From: Saprospiraceae bacterium
GTDB lineage: Bacteria > Bacteroidota > Bacteroidia > Chitinophagales > Saprospiraceae
NCBI GenBank assembly: GCA_028285545.1
Contig: JANQPA010000068.1
Location: forward strand, 1 to 64,000
DNA: 64,000 bases
Direction: 5' to 3'
The notes under the pieces: model-generated
What the model saw: only the letters and a program-made list of their open reading frames with translations
Told to the model about the DNA's origin: nothing
Database searches by the model: none
Shown: in pieces, positions 29,265-38,319 of the stretch
Numbering within the stretch: the stretch's first letter is position 1
How the letters are laid out: every line of letters begins with the position of its first letter
Position numbers and translations under genes: made by a program

Positions 29265-29328
29265 AAAGAAATAATAAGGGTCTATAATCTGCCTCCAGCA
29301 GATTATAGACCCTTATTATTTCTTTTCA
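29262..29328. terminator. Long perfect inverted repeat between converging genes
   Basis: Perfect 30-bp arms (29262-29291 and 29299-29328) with a 7-nt loop (CCTCCAG). The left arm begins in the stop codon of the DUF4287 gene, and the right arm ends just before the stop of the converging permease gene. It probably terminates both transcripts. Confidence 0.8.
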
Positions 29329-29335
29329 GCTAATT

Positions 29336-31675
29336 TTAAAATTGATGCGCCATCATTGCATTGGCACTTTTTCTGATTCTGAACCAACTAAAGGCAGTGA
29401 TTAACAGGTATTGGATTAGCAAGAATATTACGGAACTTAGGCCTATTAAGCTCCAGAAATTGCGAGGTGGAATCTGATGATAAATGACTGTTTCGCCTAA
29501 TACCTTGCACAAGGCGGCATTCAAAGGCATGGTTAACAAAATACTCAAAAAGATAGCTCCAATGCCTATCCAAAAAAATTCTAACCGGAATAAACCCACC
29601 ATTTTCCCAAAAGAGCTTCCCAGTGATTTTAGGATACCTAACTCCCTGGTTCTTTCCTGAATGCATAAGTTGAGTACAATAATTAAACCTAATAAACCCA
29701 GGACTAAGGTCACTAGCCCCATTACTTTAATGATCAAATAGGTTGGTTCAAGATGCCCTTGCAATTGCCCAAGTCGGGTATTTACATTGATCATTCCGGC
29801 TACATCTATCCCCTTTTCTAAAAAAGCATCATCAACACCATTTGTGACCTCCAGAGCGGTAAAGTCACTTTTAATTTCAATAGCCAGAGCAGTAAAAGAA
29901 TCCAGCTTAGATGTTTTGTATGCAAAAAAAGGAGAGCCTATGGCAGCCATATCTTTAAATATTCCAGAATAAACGAAGGTATTTTTTTCTCCCGAAGGCA
30001 TGGTCAGTTCAATTTTATGACCCAATTGCTTATCCTCAAATTCTTGCCTCATAGCTTCGCCACTGATATACAAGCAGTCGGAACAAGATTTATCGACCTG
30101 CCCCAACAATACAAATTCTTCCTTAATCTCATGCTGAGGAGATAGGATCCTCAAGTTTCTTGTATTTGAATGAAAAGCATTGGGGGCTTTATAGTGAACA
30201 GTCTTATCATCCATTGCGGAGATGGATTCAACAAAAGGAAGGTCCCTTATAAAACTTACCTCCTCTTGTTTCATCTGTCCAGAAAACCGAACCTTTAAGC
30301 CATATTTTGCAGAGTTGGCAAAATTTTCCAATTCTTTTTTAACTGAATATTCAAGGTTGGCTCCTGTCAAAAATAAGCCCAGGCCTACCGCTACCAACAT
30401 AAGCATAAGCAAACTCCTGGAACTATTTCTAAATAAATTGTTCAGGCTATATTTTAAACTACTGTCTTGAAAAACTCTTTGTGAAAATTGAAAAATCCTC
30501 TTGTTGGCTAAATAAAAAGTCTTATTTATAGCTTGTTGGACAGTTGTCTTTGAAGCTTTTAACAGAGGGAAAGCAGCAAAAGTCAATGGAATAAGCATGG
30601 CCACAAAAGCGACCAGGAGGTGTATCCAGAAAGGAAAAGCATCGGTTACCGGTTCAAAATTTTGTACAAACGCAACTAAATTATTGTAAGCTCGAGCAGT
30701 TTCATATCCTAAAGGCAAACCAATGATCAAGCCAAGCAATATAATTAGGGATAGAACCATCAAATAAGCATAAAACAAACGTATACTTGATGCCCCTATG
30801 GCTTTCATAATTCCCAAATCACTTATTCTGGGAAAAACCCAGGTCAGCAGGATTAAAGAAAGTAGTATTATCCCCATAAGTGAGATTATTCCTCCCATAC
30901 TTTTTTGAAGAAAGGAAATGCCATCTACAATATTTTGATGAATGTGCTCACCAGGAGTGGGGATCACAAGAGACAAAACTTCACTACCCTCACTTTTTGC
31001 AATTTTCTTAATTCTTTCAGATACTTCTTCCAACAATTGGCGATCAGAGCTGACATTCGTTTCAATCAAAAATCTACGCTGCCCATTTTTCAAGTGAGGT
31101 GCCAATAATTTTAATGAGGTCGAATGGGCAAAAACGGCTCTTTCCATTCTGGCCGGAGCCAGGCGAGGGTCATGTGATGTACCTCCGATCATCCATTTAA
31201 TAGTCTCTCCTTCAGGAAATAACAATTCAATACTGTCCTTAGTATCATCCAGAAAAAATTGGGCATTGGTTTCTATTAATATTTTACCTTTTTCCTGTGT
31301 TCTATTTTCTAAAATTCTAAACACATTTAAGCGTACTGATTTTTCATCTTCCGCCCCATAAAGCACAAAAGGCATCCATTCTCCATTTGCATTTTTGATT
31401 CTAGCTCCCAATACCTCCCTTCTTTCAAGATCAATTATTTTGAGGTCTGCTAGAAGCTTTTCTTCTAATCCAGGTTGATAATTACCTATCAAAACTTCAA
31501 TATCCGCAGGATAAGTACTGGCAAAGTTTACCTTAAAATCGCGCTCTGCCATCTGATAACTATAGATCATGCTGCTAATCCCCCAGGCTGACAGGGCAGC
31601 AGATACAAGCATCAATAAAAGCTTTCCTTTTGACAGCCAACAGTCTTTTAACAGCTTAGATATTATCACTCTCAT
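29336..31675 (-). CDS. ABC transporter permease, FtsX/LolC type
   Basis: 779 residues with one helix at the N-terminus (about 15-35) and then two FtsX-type permease units (helices about 265-385 and 650-770) separated by large extracytoplasmic loops. This double-FtsX arrangement resembles exporters of lipoproteins, peptides or drugs that pull on periplasmic partners. Its start overlaps the stop of the ATPase gene by 4 nt, so the two are co-translated. No MFP adaptor is encoded nearby. The cargo is unknown. Confidence 0.9.
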   Translation of the reverse strand: MRVIISKLLKDCWLSKGKLLLMLVSAALSAWGISSMIYSYQMAERDFKVNFASTYPADIEVLIGNYQPGLEEKLLADLKIIDLERREVLGARIKNANGEWMPFVLYGAEDEKSVRLNVFRILENRTQEKGKILIETNAQFFLDDTKDSIELLFPEGETIKWMIGGTSHDPRLAPARMERAVFAHSTSLKLLAPHLKNGQRRFLIETNVSSDRQLLEEVSERIKKIAKSEGSEVLSLVIPTPGEHIHQNIVDGISFLQKSMGGIISLMGIILLSLILLTWVFPRISDLGIMKAIGASSIRLFYAYLMVLSLIILLGLIIGLPLGYETARAYNNLVAFVQNFEPVTDAFPFWIHLLVAFVAMLIPLTFAAFPLLKASKTTVQQAINKTFYLANKRIFQFSQRVFQDSSLKYSLNNLFRNSSRSLLMLMLVAVGLGLFLTGANLEYSVKKELENFANSAKYGLKVRFSGQMKQEEVSFIRDLPFVESISAMDDKTVHYKAPNAFHSNTRNLRILSPQHEIKEEFVLLGQVDKSCSDCLYISGEAMRQEFEDKQLGHKIELTMPSGEKNTFVYSGIFKDMAAIGSPFFAYKTSKLDSFTALAIEIKSDFTALEVTNGVDDAFLEKGIDVAGMINVNTRLGQLQGHLEPTYLIIKVMGLVTLVLGLLGLIIVLNLCIQERTRELGILKSLGSSFGKMVGLFRLEFFWIGIGAIFLSILLTMPLNAALCKVLGETVIYHQIPPRNFWSLIGLSSVIFLLIQYLLITAFSWFRIRKSANAMMAHQF

Positions 31676-32364
31676 ACTAATTTGACTTTAGGGTTACTTT
31701 TATAACTTAAAATTCCATCCTCAATGTAAACCAGTTGGTCATAAGTTCTGCCGGCAATGTTGGCATGTGTGACGGTAATCAGAGTTACCCCCTTTTCGTT
31801 TAGTAGTTGAAATATCTGATTGATTTGCTCTCCAGTTTTACTATCCAGGTTACCAGTAGGTTCATCAGCAATCAGGACAGATGGATCATTGGCTAATGCC
31901 CGGGCGATAGCCACCCTTTGCTTTTCCCCACCTGAAAGTTCATTGGGGAATTTTTTCAGTTTGCTAGCTAATCCAACATCTTCAAGGTAAGATTCAGCTT
32001 TTGCCTTTTGTAATTTTCTCGGAATCTTATTTACTAACTTCATAGCGAATAGCACATTATCTAATACCGATAGTGAAGGCAAAAGCTGATAAAATTGAAA
32101 AACAATTCCAATATTTTTTCCCCGCCACAAAGCCAATTCATTTTCTTTTAAGTCTCCTAAATCTTGTTGATTTACAATGATATTGCCAGAAGAAGGCCGA
32201 TCAATTCCAGAAATGATGTTGAGGAGTGTAGACTTGCCACTGCCAGATTTCCCGATAACAATTACATTATCGCCCTTTTGTATGGATAAGTTGACGGACT
32301 TTAGGGCATGAACATCTCCACCTGGGCTGGAATAAATTTTGTTGATGTCTTTTAAATCAATCAT
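31672..32364 (-). CDS. ABC transporter ATPase, LolD/MacB type
   Basis: About 230 residues, taken from MIDLKDINK; the open frame begins eight codons earlier, but this start matches the family. Walker A is GKSGSGKST, the Q-loop [11 protein letters not shown], the signature LSGGEKQR and Walker B VLIADEP, with the switch His in TVTHA. It powers the adjacent FtsX-type permease (4-nt overlap). A small secreted protein is encoded 32 nt upstream in the same direction. Confidence 0.95.
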   Translation of the reverse strand: MIDLKDINKIYSSPGGDVHALKSVNLSIQKGDNVIVIGKSGSGKSTLLNIISGIDRPSSGNIIVNQQDLGDLKENELALWRGKNIGIVFQFYQLLPSLSVLDNVLFAMKLVNKIPRKLQKAKAESYLEDVGLASKLKKFPNELSGGEKQRVAIARALANDPSVLIADEPTGNLDSKTGEQINQIFQLLNEKGVTLITVTHANIAGRTYDQLVYIEDGILSYKSNPKVKLV

Positions 32365-32396
32365 AAGGTAAATTTTAAGGGTAAACAAAGGTCACT

Positions 32397-32897
32397 TCAT
32401 TGAAGGTATTTCCCTAAGGCTTTAAAAAAGGCAAGACGGTCAAAGCCAAAGTCATTTCGACTCAGGAGTTTATTTTCTTTGGATGAAATTTGAAAAATAG
32501 CATATCCTTCAACAGACATGATTTGAGCAAGCTCGCTTTCAAGATCAAGTAAAATGGTAAAGTGATTTTTTCCATACCGGGTTTGGAAGGCTTGTTGCAA
32601 GTGTTTCCTTTTAGGTTTTTCAGCTGCACCACGCATTATCTCCTTAAACCCTCCTATAAACTGGACATTGCCAATAATCTTTTTCCCTTTGTGTTTATCA
32701 TAAATTTTTCCAAACGGATCATTATTTCCGGGGATATAAATGATTGTTATGGGATCTGCATCCGGCTTGGGTTTAAAGGTCTTATCAAATTGATCATAAG
32801 TATCTTTCATTTTTGAAAAAAGAAGGTCCACTTCATTCTGAGCCTTTGATACATAGACCAGCAGCAAGCATAGAATAAGGAATGCTGATTTTTTCAT
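32397..32897 (-). CDS. Small exported protein, function unknown
   Basis: 166 residues with a signal peptide (ending VSKAQ). The mature part has a beta-alpha-beta pattern (PITIIYIPGNNDPFGKIYDK, NHFTILLDLES, EGYAIFQIS) that may be thioredoxin-like, but the CxxC motif is missing. It is the first gene of the ABC exporter operon, so it may be a periplasmic accessory. The family was not recognised. Confidence 0.6.
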   Translation of the reverse strand: MKKSAFLILCLLLVYVSKAQNEVDLLFSKMKDTYDQFDKTFKPKPDADPITIIYIPGNNDPFGKIYDKHKGKKIIGNVQFIGGFKEIMRGAAEKPKRKHLQQAFQTRYGKNHFTILLDLESELAQIMSVEGYAIFQISSKENKLLSRNDFGFDRLAFFKALGKYLQ

Positions 32898-32981
32898 AAA
32901 AACAATTCAAAATTGGTGATTGAACAAAATAAGGGAAGATTTGAGCAGGTCACTTTGCAAATCTTGCGGTGAAATCCATCT

Positions 32982-33041
32982 CAATAGCAATAGCAATAGC
33001 AATATCAATGTCAATGTCAATATCAATGTCAATGTCAATGC
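32982..33041. repeat. Hexamer repeat array (CAATNN)x10
   Basis: Ten uninterrupted 6-nt units on the plus strand: CAATAG three times, then CAATAT, CAATGT, CAATGT, CAATAT, CAATGT, CAATGT, CAATGC, ending in a small palindrome (CAATGCATTG). It lies in the gap between the AraC-GyrI gene and the ABC operon. A larger array of the same unit is at 47211-47348. Confidence 0.9.
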
Positions 33042-33194
33042 ATTGGCAAGATTACTTAGTCCGAGATGACATGAAGGGGTTGGTAAGCTGTTAGTCCGCA
33101 AAGGCTTATCAATCTTTCCAAGTTTAATAATCCTTTGCCATAACATTAGCAAAATCAATTGCAATGTTTAAGTAATGATTGAATTTGTAATCAA

Positions 33195-34034
33195 TCAATA
33201 TACGGGCGTATAAATTCTTCTTTTAAAACAGGGATAATCTTTAGAGGTGTTGCTTTCAAAAATATGTTCGAAAGCAAAAGGGTCTCTTATTTGAAGGCCT
33301 TGCTTGTCCATAAATTCTGCTTTGAACCTTACTTTTAAAGCAAACATTTTCTCATAGGAAGTATCAGTGGTAAAACATGCATATTTCCCTTCAGGGATCC
33401 AAAAAATACGATGTTCAAATTTTTTAGGAGGCCTAGATGAAAGTTTCACACCAGCATAATAATTAAGTTGCTCTCGATCTCCATGAAAGGCAAGATGAAT
33501 ATGAGTAAACAGGCCAAATAATTTATCAGTTCTTCCCTTTAACTGTTCCAACTCGCTAAAGGCTTTTACAGAGTGGAAGGTTTCCATTAGATTGCTCCAT
33601 AGAATATTGGTATGGGCATAGAAAAGCCAGCATCCTGGGAAGTAGACAATCTCTTTATCTTCAATGATCAACTCTGAAACTTCAGGTTTCAGGGGTCGAG
33701 GATTTCGAGCCAGACGAAAAGCATTAGAATATTCTTTAGGGGTTTTACTGAATCTTTTGACAAAACTACGAGTAAATACAGCTGGTGAGGAGAAGCCACA
33801 ATCATAGGCAATGTCCGTTATGGATAAACTATAGTCAATGGCCATTAAATGCATAGCCCTTTCCAGTCTGATTCTGTTAATACATTCCGTAGGACTTTCC
33901 TTCATTTCCTTTTTAAAAAGTCTTTGAAAATAAAAGGGAGAAAGCCCTACTTCCTGAGCAATGGTTTCGAGAAGCAATTTTTCCTGATATCTCTTTTTGA
34001 TGATATCATAAGCTATGACAATACGTTTATCCAA
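33195..34034 (-). CDS. AraC-family regulator with GyrI-like effector domain
   Basis: 279 residues. The N-terminal AraC-type DNA-binding domain (about 1-105; IAQEVGLSPFYFQRLFKKEM, ITDIAYDCGFSSPAVFTRSF) precedes a GyrI-like small-molecule-binding domain (about 115-279; FWIPEGKYACFTT). This is the Rob/SoxS-like order of multidrug-responsive regulators. It is the last gene of a three-gene operon after the Kelch protein (10-nt gap). Confidence 0.88.
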   Translation of the reverse strand: MDKRIVIAYDIIKKRYQEKLLLETIAQEVGLSPFYFQRLFKKEMKESPTECINRIRLERAMHLMAIDYSLSITDIAYDCGFSSPAVFTRSFVKRFSKTPKEYSNAFRLARNPRPLKPEVSELIIEDKEIVYFPGCWLFYAHTNILWSNLMETFHSVKAFSELEQLKGRTDKLFGLFTHIHLAFHGDREQLNYYAGVKLSSRPPKKFEHRIFWIPEGKYACFTTDTSYEKMFALKVRFKAEFMDKQGLQIRDPFAFEHIFESNTSKDYPCFKRRIYTPVY

Positions 34035-34044
34035 GTATTAAATT

Positions 34045-34986
34045 TTAATTGTCGAGGGTAAGTTCTTTCCACTTTCTACCATTCCATTCCCATAAATCAG
34101 CTAGCGTCTGATGCTGGGCATCCCCGCCACCAAAAAGGAGGGTTTTATTTTTTTCCTGCTGAAAGACCATGCCCGGCTTACCTGCTCTGGCGCTAGGCCC
34201 TGCTTCGGATTTCTTTTGCCAGTTTTTTCCATTCCAAATCCATGTATCCGGCAGATATCCATCATTCCAACCTCCAAACAGGACTATCTTTTTACCTCTG
34301 GCATGGCTTGACATTGCATGATGATCCCGGGCAGGTGGTCCTGCTTCAGCAACTTTTTCCCAGGTAATGCCATCCCAAAGCCAGGTATCATTCAATTTGC
34401 CGGTATCATCCGAGCCGCCAAAGAGAAGAATTTTTTGTTGACGAGCATCCCAGGCCATCTTATGATGGCGTCGATTGGATGGTCCCTGAACATTAATCTG
34501 TTGCCACTTGGTTCCATCAAACTCCCAGGTATCCCCTAATTTACCAGAATCTGCTGAGCCGCCAAACAAAACAATTTTATGTCTCTTCTTATCATATGCC
34601 ATTGCGTAGGCAGACCGCCCGTCAGGTCCTTCAACAGCTAACTTCTCCCATTTTTGGCCATCCCAAAGCCAGGTGTCTGCCAGGCGCTGTCGTTCCGGAC
34701 CATAGCCACCAAACAAAATTACGGCATTGTTGATCTCTGAATAAGAAAGAGCATGGGCTGTTCTAGGAGAAGGTCCTGAACCATCATATTCTTTCCAAGC
34801 CCCCCCTTCTAATATCCAGGTGTCATTCAGCATCCCATTATCGCCCGAGCCGCCAAATAATACCATCTGCTGATGCTGTTTGTGATAAGACATCGCGGGT
34901 TGATTTCTGGGTGAAGGGTTTTGTGATAATAAATGAACAGGCAAACAAAAAATTAACATCAAGGTGATTAGCTTACAGATCTTCAT
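34045..34986 (-). CDS. Secreted Kelch-repeat beta-propeller protein
   Basis: 313 residues with a signal peptide (ending LLSQN). About six Kelch-type repeats of 48-50 residues fill the protein, each with KIVLFGGSxDxGxLxDTWxWDGxxW and then GPxxRxHHxM, which closes a single propeller. No catalytic residue is implied; such propellers usually bind glycans or proteins. It lies between the creatininase (9-nt gap) and the AraC-GyrI regulator (10-nt gap). Confidence 0.88.
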   Translation of the reverse strand: MKICKLITLMLIFCLPVHLLSQNPSPRNQPAMSYHKQHQQMVLFGGSGDNGMLNDTWILEGGAWKEYDGSGPSPRTAHALSYSEINNAVILFGGYGPERQRLADTWLWDGQKWEKLAVEGPDGRSAYAMAYDKKRHKIVLFGGSADSGKLGDTWEFDGTKWQQINVQGPSNRRHHKMAWDARQQKILLFGGSDDTGKLNDTWLWDGITWEKVAEAGPPARDHHAMSSHARGKKIVLFGGWNDGYLPDTWIWNGKNWQKKSEAGPSARAGKPGMVFQQEKNKTLLFGGGDAQHQTLADLWEWNGRKWKELTLDN

Positions 34987-34995
34987 AGGTGATTT

Positions 34996-35910
34996 TTATT
35001 TTGTTCCAAATGGTCTCAATTCATTCCACCGGTCAATGAAAGCAACAGCAGCGTTTACTAAGCTATCTGACATACCCTTTCCATATGCTGCTTTGGATTC
35101 TTTTAGGTCTCGAACACCCCATACACCAGTAGTGGACATCTCCTTGGAGGAAGTCTTTTTTCCAGTTTCTTCCATTTTTAGGCCTTCAGCCAAAAAGACC
35201 AACAAAGCGGTATCATCTCCTTTGATTACATCTGGAAGCATTTTTTCCATATGCTCTGGCAGGCTTAATTCTGCTGTAACGGCCGCATCCATATCAACAA
35301 GGGTGGGTATATAATACATAGAACGAGAAGTTTCACTTACCCCTCCATGTCGATCAAACACCTTTGGGGCAGGGAATCCTGATGGCTTGCGAAATGGACG
35401 CATAGCTACGCCAATGTCCACTGCTATTCCAGCCGTTTTTTGGTTGATTTGATCTGCCAGAAGAGTCGTTATCGCACGATTACCGCCATGCGCATTGAGA
35501 ATCATGAACCGTTTAAAACCATGGCGAATTAAACTCTCAACCGCCTCCATGTGGACTTTCAAAATGGTTTCTGCACTCAAACTAATCGTCCCCGCAAAGC
35601 CCATATGGTATGGTGACTGGCCAGCCATCAAGACTGGAGCGACCAAAACATCTCTTTGTTGAGCAATTAACTTGCAAGTCTCCACTCCGTTCAGAAAATC
35701 AGTCCCCAAAGGAAGGTGCTTACCATGTTGCTCGATAGCTCCTACAGGAATAATAACCATATCTGTTTTAGTCAATAATTCTTCTACTTCCGGCACCGTC
35801 ATATGAGGTAAGTAGTTTTTGATCTTTTTTTGTGACCAAAGAGGATTAGTTTGAGCATTGAGAAAACTTACTGAAATTAAGAATACGGTTAGAAGAAGTA
35901 TTTTTTTCAT
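34996..35910 (-). CDS. Exported creatininase-family amidohydrolase
   Basis: About 304 residues from MKKILLLT, chosen because it gives a standard signal peptide (ending FLNAQ); the frame opens 35 codons earlier. Metal ligands of the creatininase family are visible: Glu60 and His62 in VGAIEQHGKHLPLGTD, Asp71, and the His in LNAHGGN. Family members hydrolyse cyclic amides such as creatinine or pterin/flavin intermediates; an exported form is less usual. It is first in the operon with the Kelch protein and AraC-GyrI regulator. Confidence 0.85.
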   Translation of the reverse strand: MKKILLLTVFLISVSFLNAQTNPLWSQKKIKNYLPHMTVPEVEELLTKTDMVIIPVGAIEQHGKHLPLGTDFLNGVETCKLIAQQRDVLVAPVLMAGQSPYHMGFAGTISLSAETILKVHMEAVESLIRHGFKRFMILNAHGGNRAITTLLADQINQKTAGIAVDIGVAMRPFRKPSGFPAPKVFDRHGGVSETSRSMYYIPTLVDMDAAVTAELSLPEHMEKMLPDVIKGDDTALLVFLAEGLKMEETGKKTSSKEMSTTGVWGVRDLKESKAAYGKGMSDSLVNAAVAFIDRWNELRPFGTK

Positions 35911-36109
35911 TTTGTGGTAGTTAGTTATTTTCCATTTAGAAAATTGAGAAGAAGTACAGCAGCACCTGATTTTTATTAAAAATAAGGAAATACCAATGAA
36001 AAAAATTAAAATCATTTCAGAATTTCTTCAGGCATTTTAAGGCTAAAACTACGACAGAAATATAGAACAATTCTTACTTGGTTTTCTTTTTAAAGCTTAA
36101 AGTTTATAG

Positions 36110-36646
36110 CAAAAAAAACAAAAGGGAAGATTCAATGTATGAATCTTCCCTTTTTGTAGGGAGATTTTACTCGCGGCTTACTAGGAAAAGCCGCAAGTAA
36201 TCTCTCACCAAACGGGTGAACGAGGAATTGTGTCTTCGTTCTGTTTTTTCAAGCTGGCCCTTCATTCTTTTAAATCAATTAAAGCAGTGAAGCATAAAAA
36301 ATGTTAACCTTGTGTTTTAGAAAACAGCTGAATCAGAATTTGACGGTATAGCTCATTCAAAACTTCTGGTAAAGAGGACAGGGTAGCCATGTTCGTAACC
36401 AGAAAGGATAATTGCGAAATTATCTACCGGTTGTGATGACTACATTACCCCTTCATCAACCAGTTAGTTTAGTCTAGAGCAATCATTTTCTGTGTTCAAT
36501 TGAATGAATTCATTTATGCACGGTGGTCTCCATTTTCACACAAAACTTTAATTGACTTTCAAAGAACTAATTTCCTGGCAAAACATACATTTTGTCTGCT
36601 TGAAAATGCACCGTCTTGATTCCCGTTAGTTTTATCAAGTGTGCAC
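36110..36646 (-). ncRNA. Structured RNA candidate, copy A
   Basis: About 535 nt, read on the minus strand, with no open frame. It is related to copy B (37655-38316) at both ends but not in the middle. 5' domain: GTGCAC near the start, then the conserved ACTTGATA, then TTTTCAAGC (36598-36606). 3' domain: GCTTGAAAA (36246-36254), which pairs with that 5' stretch over 9 bp, then three hairpins (stems at 36218-36241, 36205-36219 and 36161-36204) and a terminator. A hairpin at 36364-36404 has a counterpart in copy B at the same distance. Stem sequences differ between copies while pairing is kept. It matches no tmRNA, RNase P, 6S or SRP signature that I know. Ends are estimates. Confidence 0.6.
36124..36150 (-). 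terminator. Terminator of RNA copy A
   Basis: An 11-bp hairpin (GGGAAGATTCA and complement, 5-nt loop) followed on the minus strand by a TTTTGTTTTTTTT tract. Copy B has the equivalent at 37665. Confidence 0.8.
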
Positions 36647-36648
36647 TA

Positions 36649-36680
36649 CAAATATCAGTATATTTTGAGTCTAAAACAAA
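36649..36680 (-). promoter_or_regulatory. Bacteroidota-type promoter of RNA copy A
   Basis: On the minus strand, TTTG (36677-36680), 20 nt, then GATATTTG (36649-36656), close to the -33 TTTG and -7 TANNTTTG elements known for this phylum. The spacing is identical in copy B. Confidence 0.65.
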
Positions 36681-36772
36681 TAATAAAATTATATATTGGT
36701 TTAGTTTTCAACAGCCAAATGTTATTTTAACATTTCAATCATCGCTAATATGTTGAAAATATGGAATAGTCC

Positions 36773-36813
36773 CGTGGATACCCTCAAAACCAATGTGGAA
36801 AACATGTGGAAAA
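36773..36813 (-). promoter_or_regulatory. DnaA-box-like cluster upstream of RNA copy A
   Basis: Three TGTGGA-type motifs: CGTGGATAC (36773), TGTGGAAAA (36794) and TGTGGAAAA (36805). The last two are 11 nt apart, as in copy B. They resemble the DnaA box TTATCCACA read on the other strand. Binding by DnaA is an inference. Confidence 0.4.
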
Positions 36814-36861
36814 AATCTACCATCCCAGTTAAAAAAAATTTCAAAACAAGCTAATATTTAA

Positions 36862-37044
36862 CTAGGTATTTCCACGATTTCGAAAAGATAAAACACCTGT
36901 CAATAGTGCGGAGCCTCCTAACACAATAGGTGCCAATGGCCGATCTTGCCACAACCAAATAAAATCATTGTCATCAAAAGTAAAAGCGAAACAAGAAAGC
37001 ACTAAAAAAATGGTCAATCCGATCAACAGATTTTTCTTATTCAT
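36862..37044 (-). CDS. Small two-helix membrane protein (WLW type)
   Basis: 60 residues with two hydrophobic segments (about 6-22 and 39-53) around the motif FTFDDNDFIWLWQDRPLAPI. The same pattern (F-x-F, then WLW, then K/R-P, then P) occurs in the membrane part of the adjacent LuxR-type protein, so the two are probably related by duplication. It lies just upstream of RNA copy A on the same strand. Function unknown. Confidence 0.55.
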   Translation of the reverse strand: MNKKNLLIGLTIFLVLSCFAFTFDDNDFIWLWQDRPLAPIVLGGSALLTGVLSFRNRGNT

Positions 37045-37147
37045 ACAATTAAATTTAGGTTATTTGAATGCCACAATATTATCATATCCAAGCCTAGGCA
37101 TCAATCTTAGGAGGGTTGAAAAAAGGTTGAAATGGACGAATTGACTA

Positions 37148-37603
37148 CTAAATATTCCTTACTTCTTTCCTATTTTTAATTTCTAATTTTTTATAGATCC
37201 GATTGATGTGAGATTTTAAAGTACTTAATTCAATAAACAGGTCTGCACAAATTTCCTTATTAGATTTGCCTTGTTTGATCAATTCAAAAACCTGCAGTTC
37301 TCTATTCGATAATTGACTAAGTTTGTCTTTTGTTAAGCTTTCTTCCTTTTGGTATTGCTGTTTAAGCATAGCCATAGTGGCTTGCATTTTTGACTTTTCA
37401 ATTTTCATCCAAATCCATACCATCAAAAAGGTGAGTGATAAAAGAAAAACAGGAATGAATGGTTTGTTATTCCAAAGCCATTGGGTGCTTTGGTTATTAA
37501 ACCGAAAGGAGATGGCACATAAAGCCAGAAAAATAGCAATGGGCAATAGGACTTGTTGTCTATTGAACATTAATCGATAAGCATGATGAAAAAGGTATTT
37601 CAT
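37148..37603 (-). CDS. Membrane-anchored LuxR-type regulator
   Basis: About 151 residues from MKYLFHH; the open frame runs 25 codons further up into the RNA B terminator region, which is unlikely to be translated. Two transmembrane helices (about 17-36 and 45-65) flank FRFNNQSTQWLWNNKPFIPV, then a short coiled coil (about 66-90) and a LuxR helix-turn-helix (about 93-150; LSNRELQVFELIKQGKSNKEI). No receiver domain is present. The start lies about 60 nt after the terminator of RNA copy B on the same strand. It may regulate the locus from the membrane. Confidence 0.8.
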   Translation of the reverse strand: MKYLFHHAYRLMFNRQQVLLPIAIFLALCAISFRFNNQSTQWLWNNKPFIPVFLLSLTFLMVWIWMKIEKSKMQATMAMLKQQYQKEESLTKDKLSQLSNRELQVFELIKQGKSNKEICADLFIELSTLKSHINRIYKKLEIKNRKEVRNI

Positions 37604-37654
37604 CCTGGAATATAATAATGAATAAAGAAACTGAGAAGATACAAAATGTAGGTA

Positions 37655-38316
37655 AATACAAAAAGGGAGGAACCTCATGCAGAGGATCTTCCCTTTTTTG
37701 GGCGGGAGATTTTACTCACAGACCACAGGTGGTACTGCAAGCAATCTCTCCGCTCACGGGAGAGCGATGAACGGATTCGACGCTCTGGTTTTTTCAAGCA
37801 GTTTAAGTTCTATTCATTGAATGGGTTGATCTGTATTACAATTGGTCCATATAAGGCCGTTTAATATTCATCCAGCTAGGAGGAGGATGTGGGTACTCCT
37901 TTTAAACCTTTTCAGTAATGCAGGAAACGCAGCCTCTGGTTTACTGAATTTTGGGACTCCAAGCATTGGAATTGAATCCTATCTTTAAGGTTTAGATATA
38001 GAATTTCCTTTCACCTTTTTATCGGACCACGAGGGTCCGGCCAGTAAGGTCTGATTTTGTTCATTCTAGACTTTGCCTTTAAGCTACTTGTAGTCTAAGT
38101 AAATTGTAATAGCTGCTAAACCTCTGTACAACTCACTCATTTTACTAAGAGTCATCTTCTTCTAAGCTTTAGTAGATGGAATTAAGCTAAAGCCTAAAAC
38201 CAAAAGCTTTACAGAACATCATTTCAATTTCAAGGAACTTAACTGTAGACAAAACTTTCATTTTGTCTGTTTGAAAAGGCACCTGTTAGTTACCCGTATG
38301 TTCTATCAAGTGCGCA
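37655..38316 (-). ncRNA. Structured RNA candidate, copy B
   Basis: About 660 nt on the minus strand, without a convincing frame. 5' domain: GCGCACTTGATAGAAC, then TTTTCAAACAG (38267-38277) and the hairpin AGACAAAA/TTTTGTCT. 3' domain: CTGCTTGAAAA (37795-37805), which pairs with the 5' stretch over 7+3 bp with one mismatch; hairpins AGAGCG/CGCTCT (37765-37790) and CTCC/GGAG; and a long stem closed by GAGATT/AATCTC (37706-37752), whose inner sequence differs from copy A but still pairs. Other hairpins are at 37911-37948 and 38023-38039 (CGGACC/GGTCCG). The middle is about 125 nt longer than in copy A. Ends are estimates. Confidence 0.6.
37665..37693 (-). terminator. Terminator of RNA copy B
   Basis: A hairpin with arms GGGAAGATCCTC and GAGGTTCCTCCC (one internal mismatch region) followed on the minus strand by TTTTTG. 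It lies between RNA copy B and the LuxR-type gene. Confidence 0.75.
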
Positions 38317-38319
38317 ATA

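Noticed and set aside
32982-33041. CRISPR array
   Set aside because: The units are 6 nt, with no spacers and no cas genes nearby.
32907-33164. Minus-strand 85-codon frame over the CAATNN array
   Set aside because: A Leu/Thr run created by the repeats, with no start context and no conserved motif.
37770-37790. GGATTCGAC on the plus strand in RNA unit B, as in tmRNA 5' ends
   Set aside because: It is on the strand opposite to the promoter and terminator, copy A lacks it, and no tRNA-like 3' end or tag frame is present.
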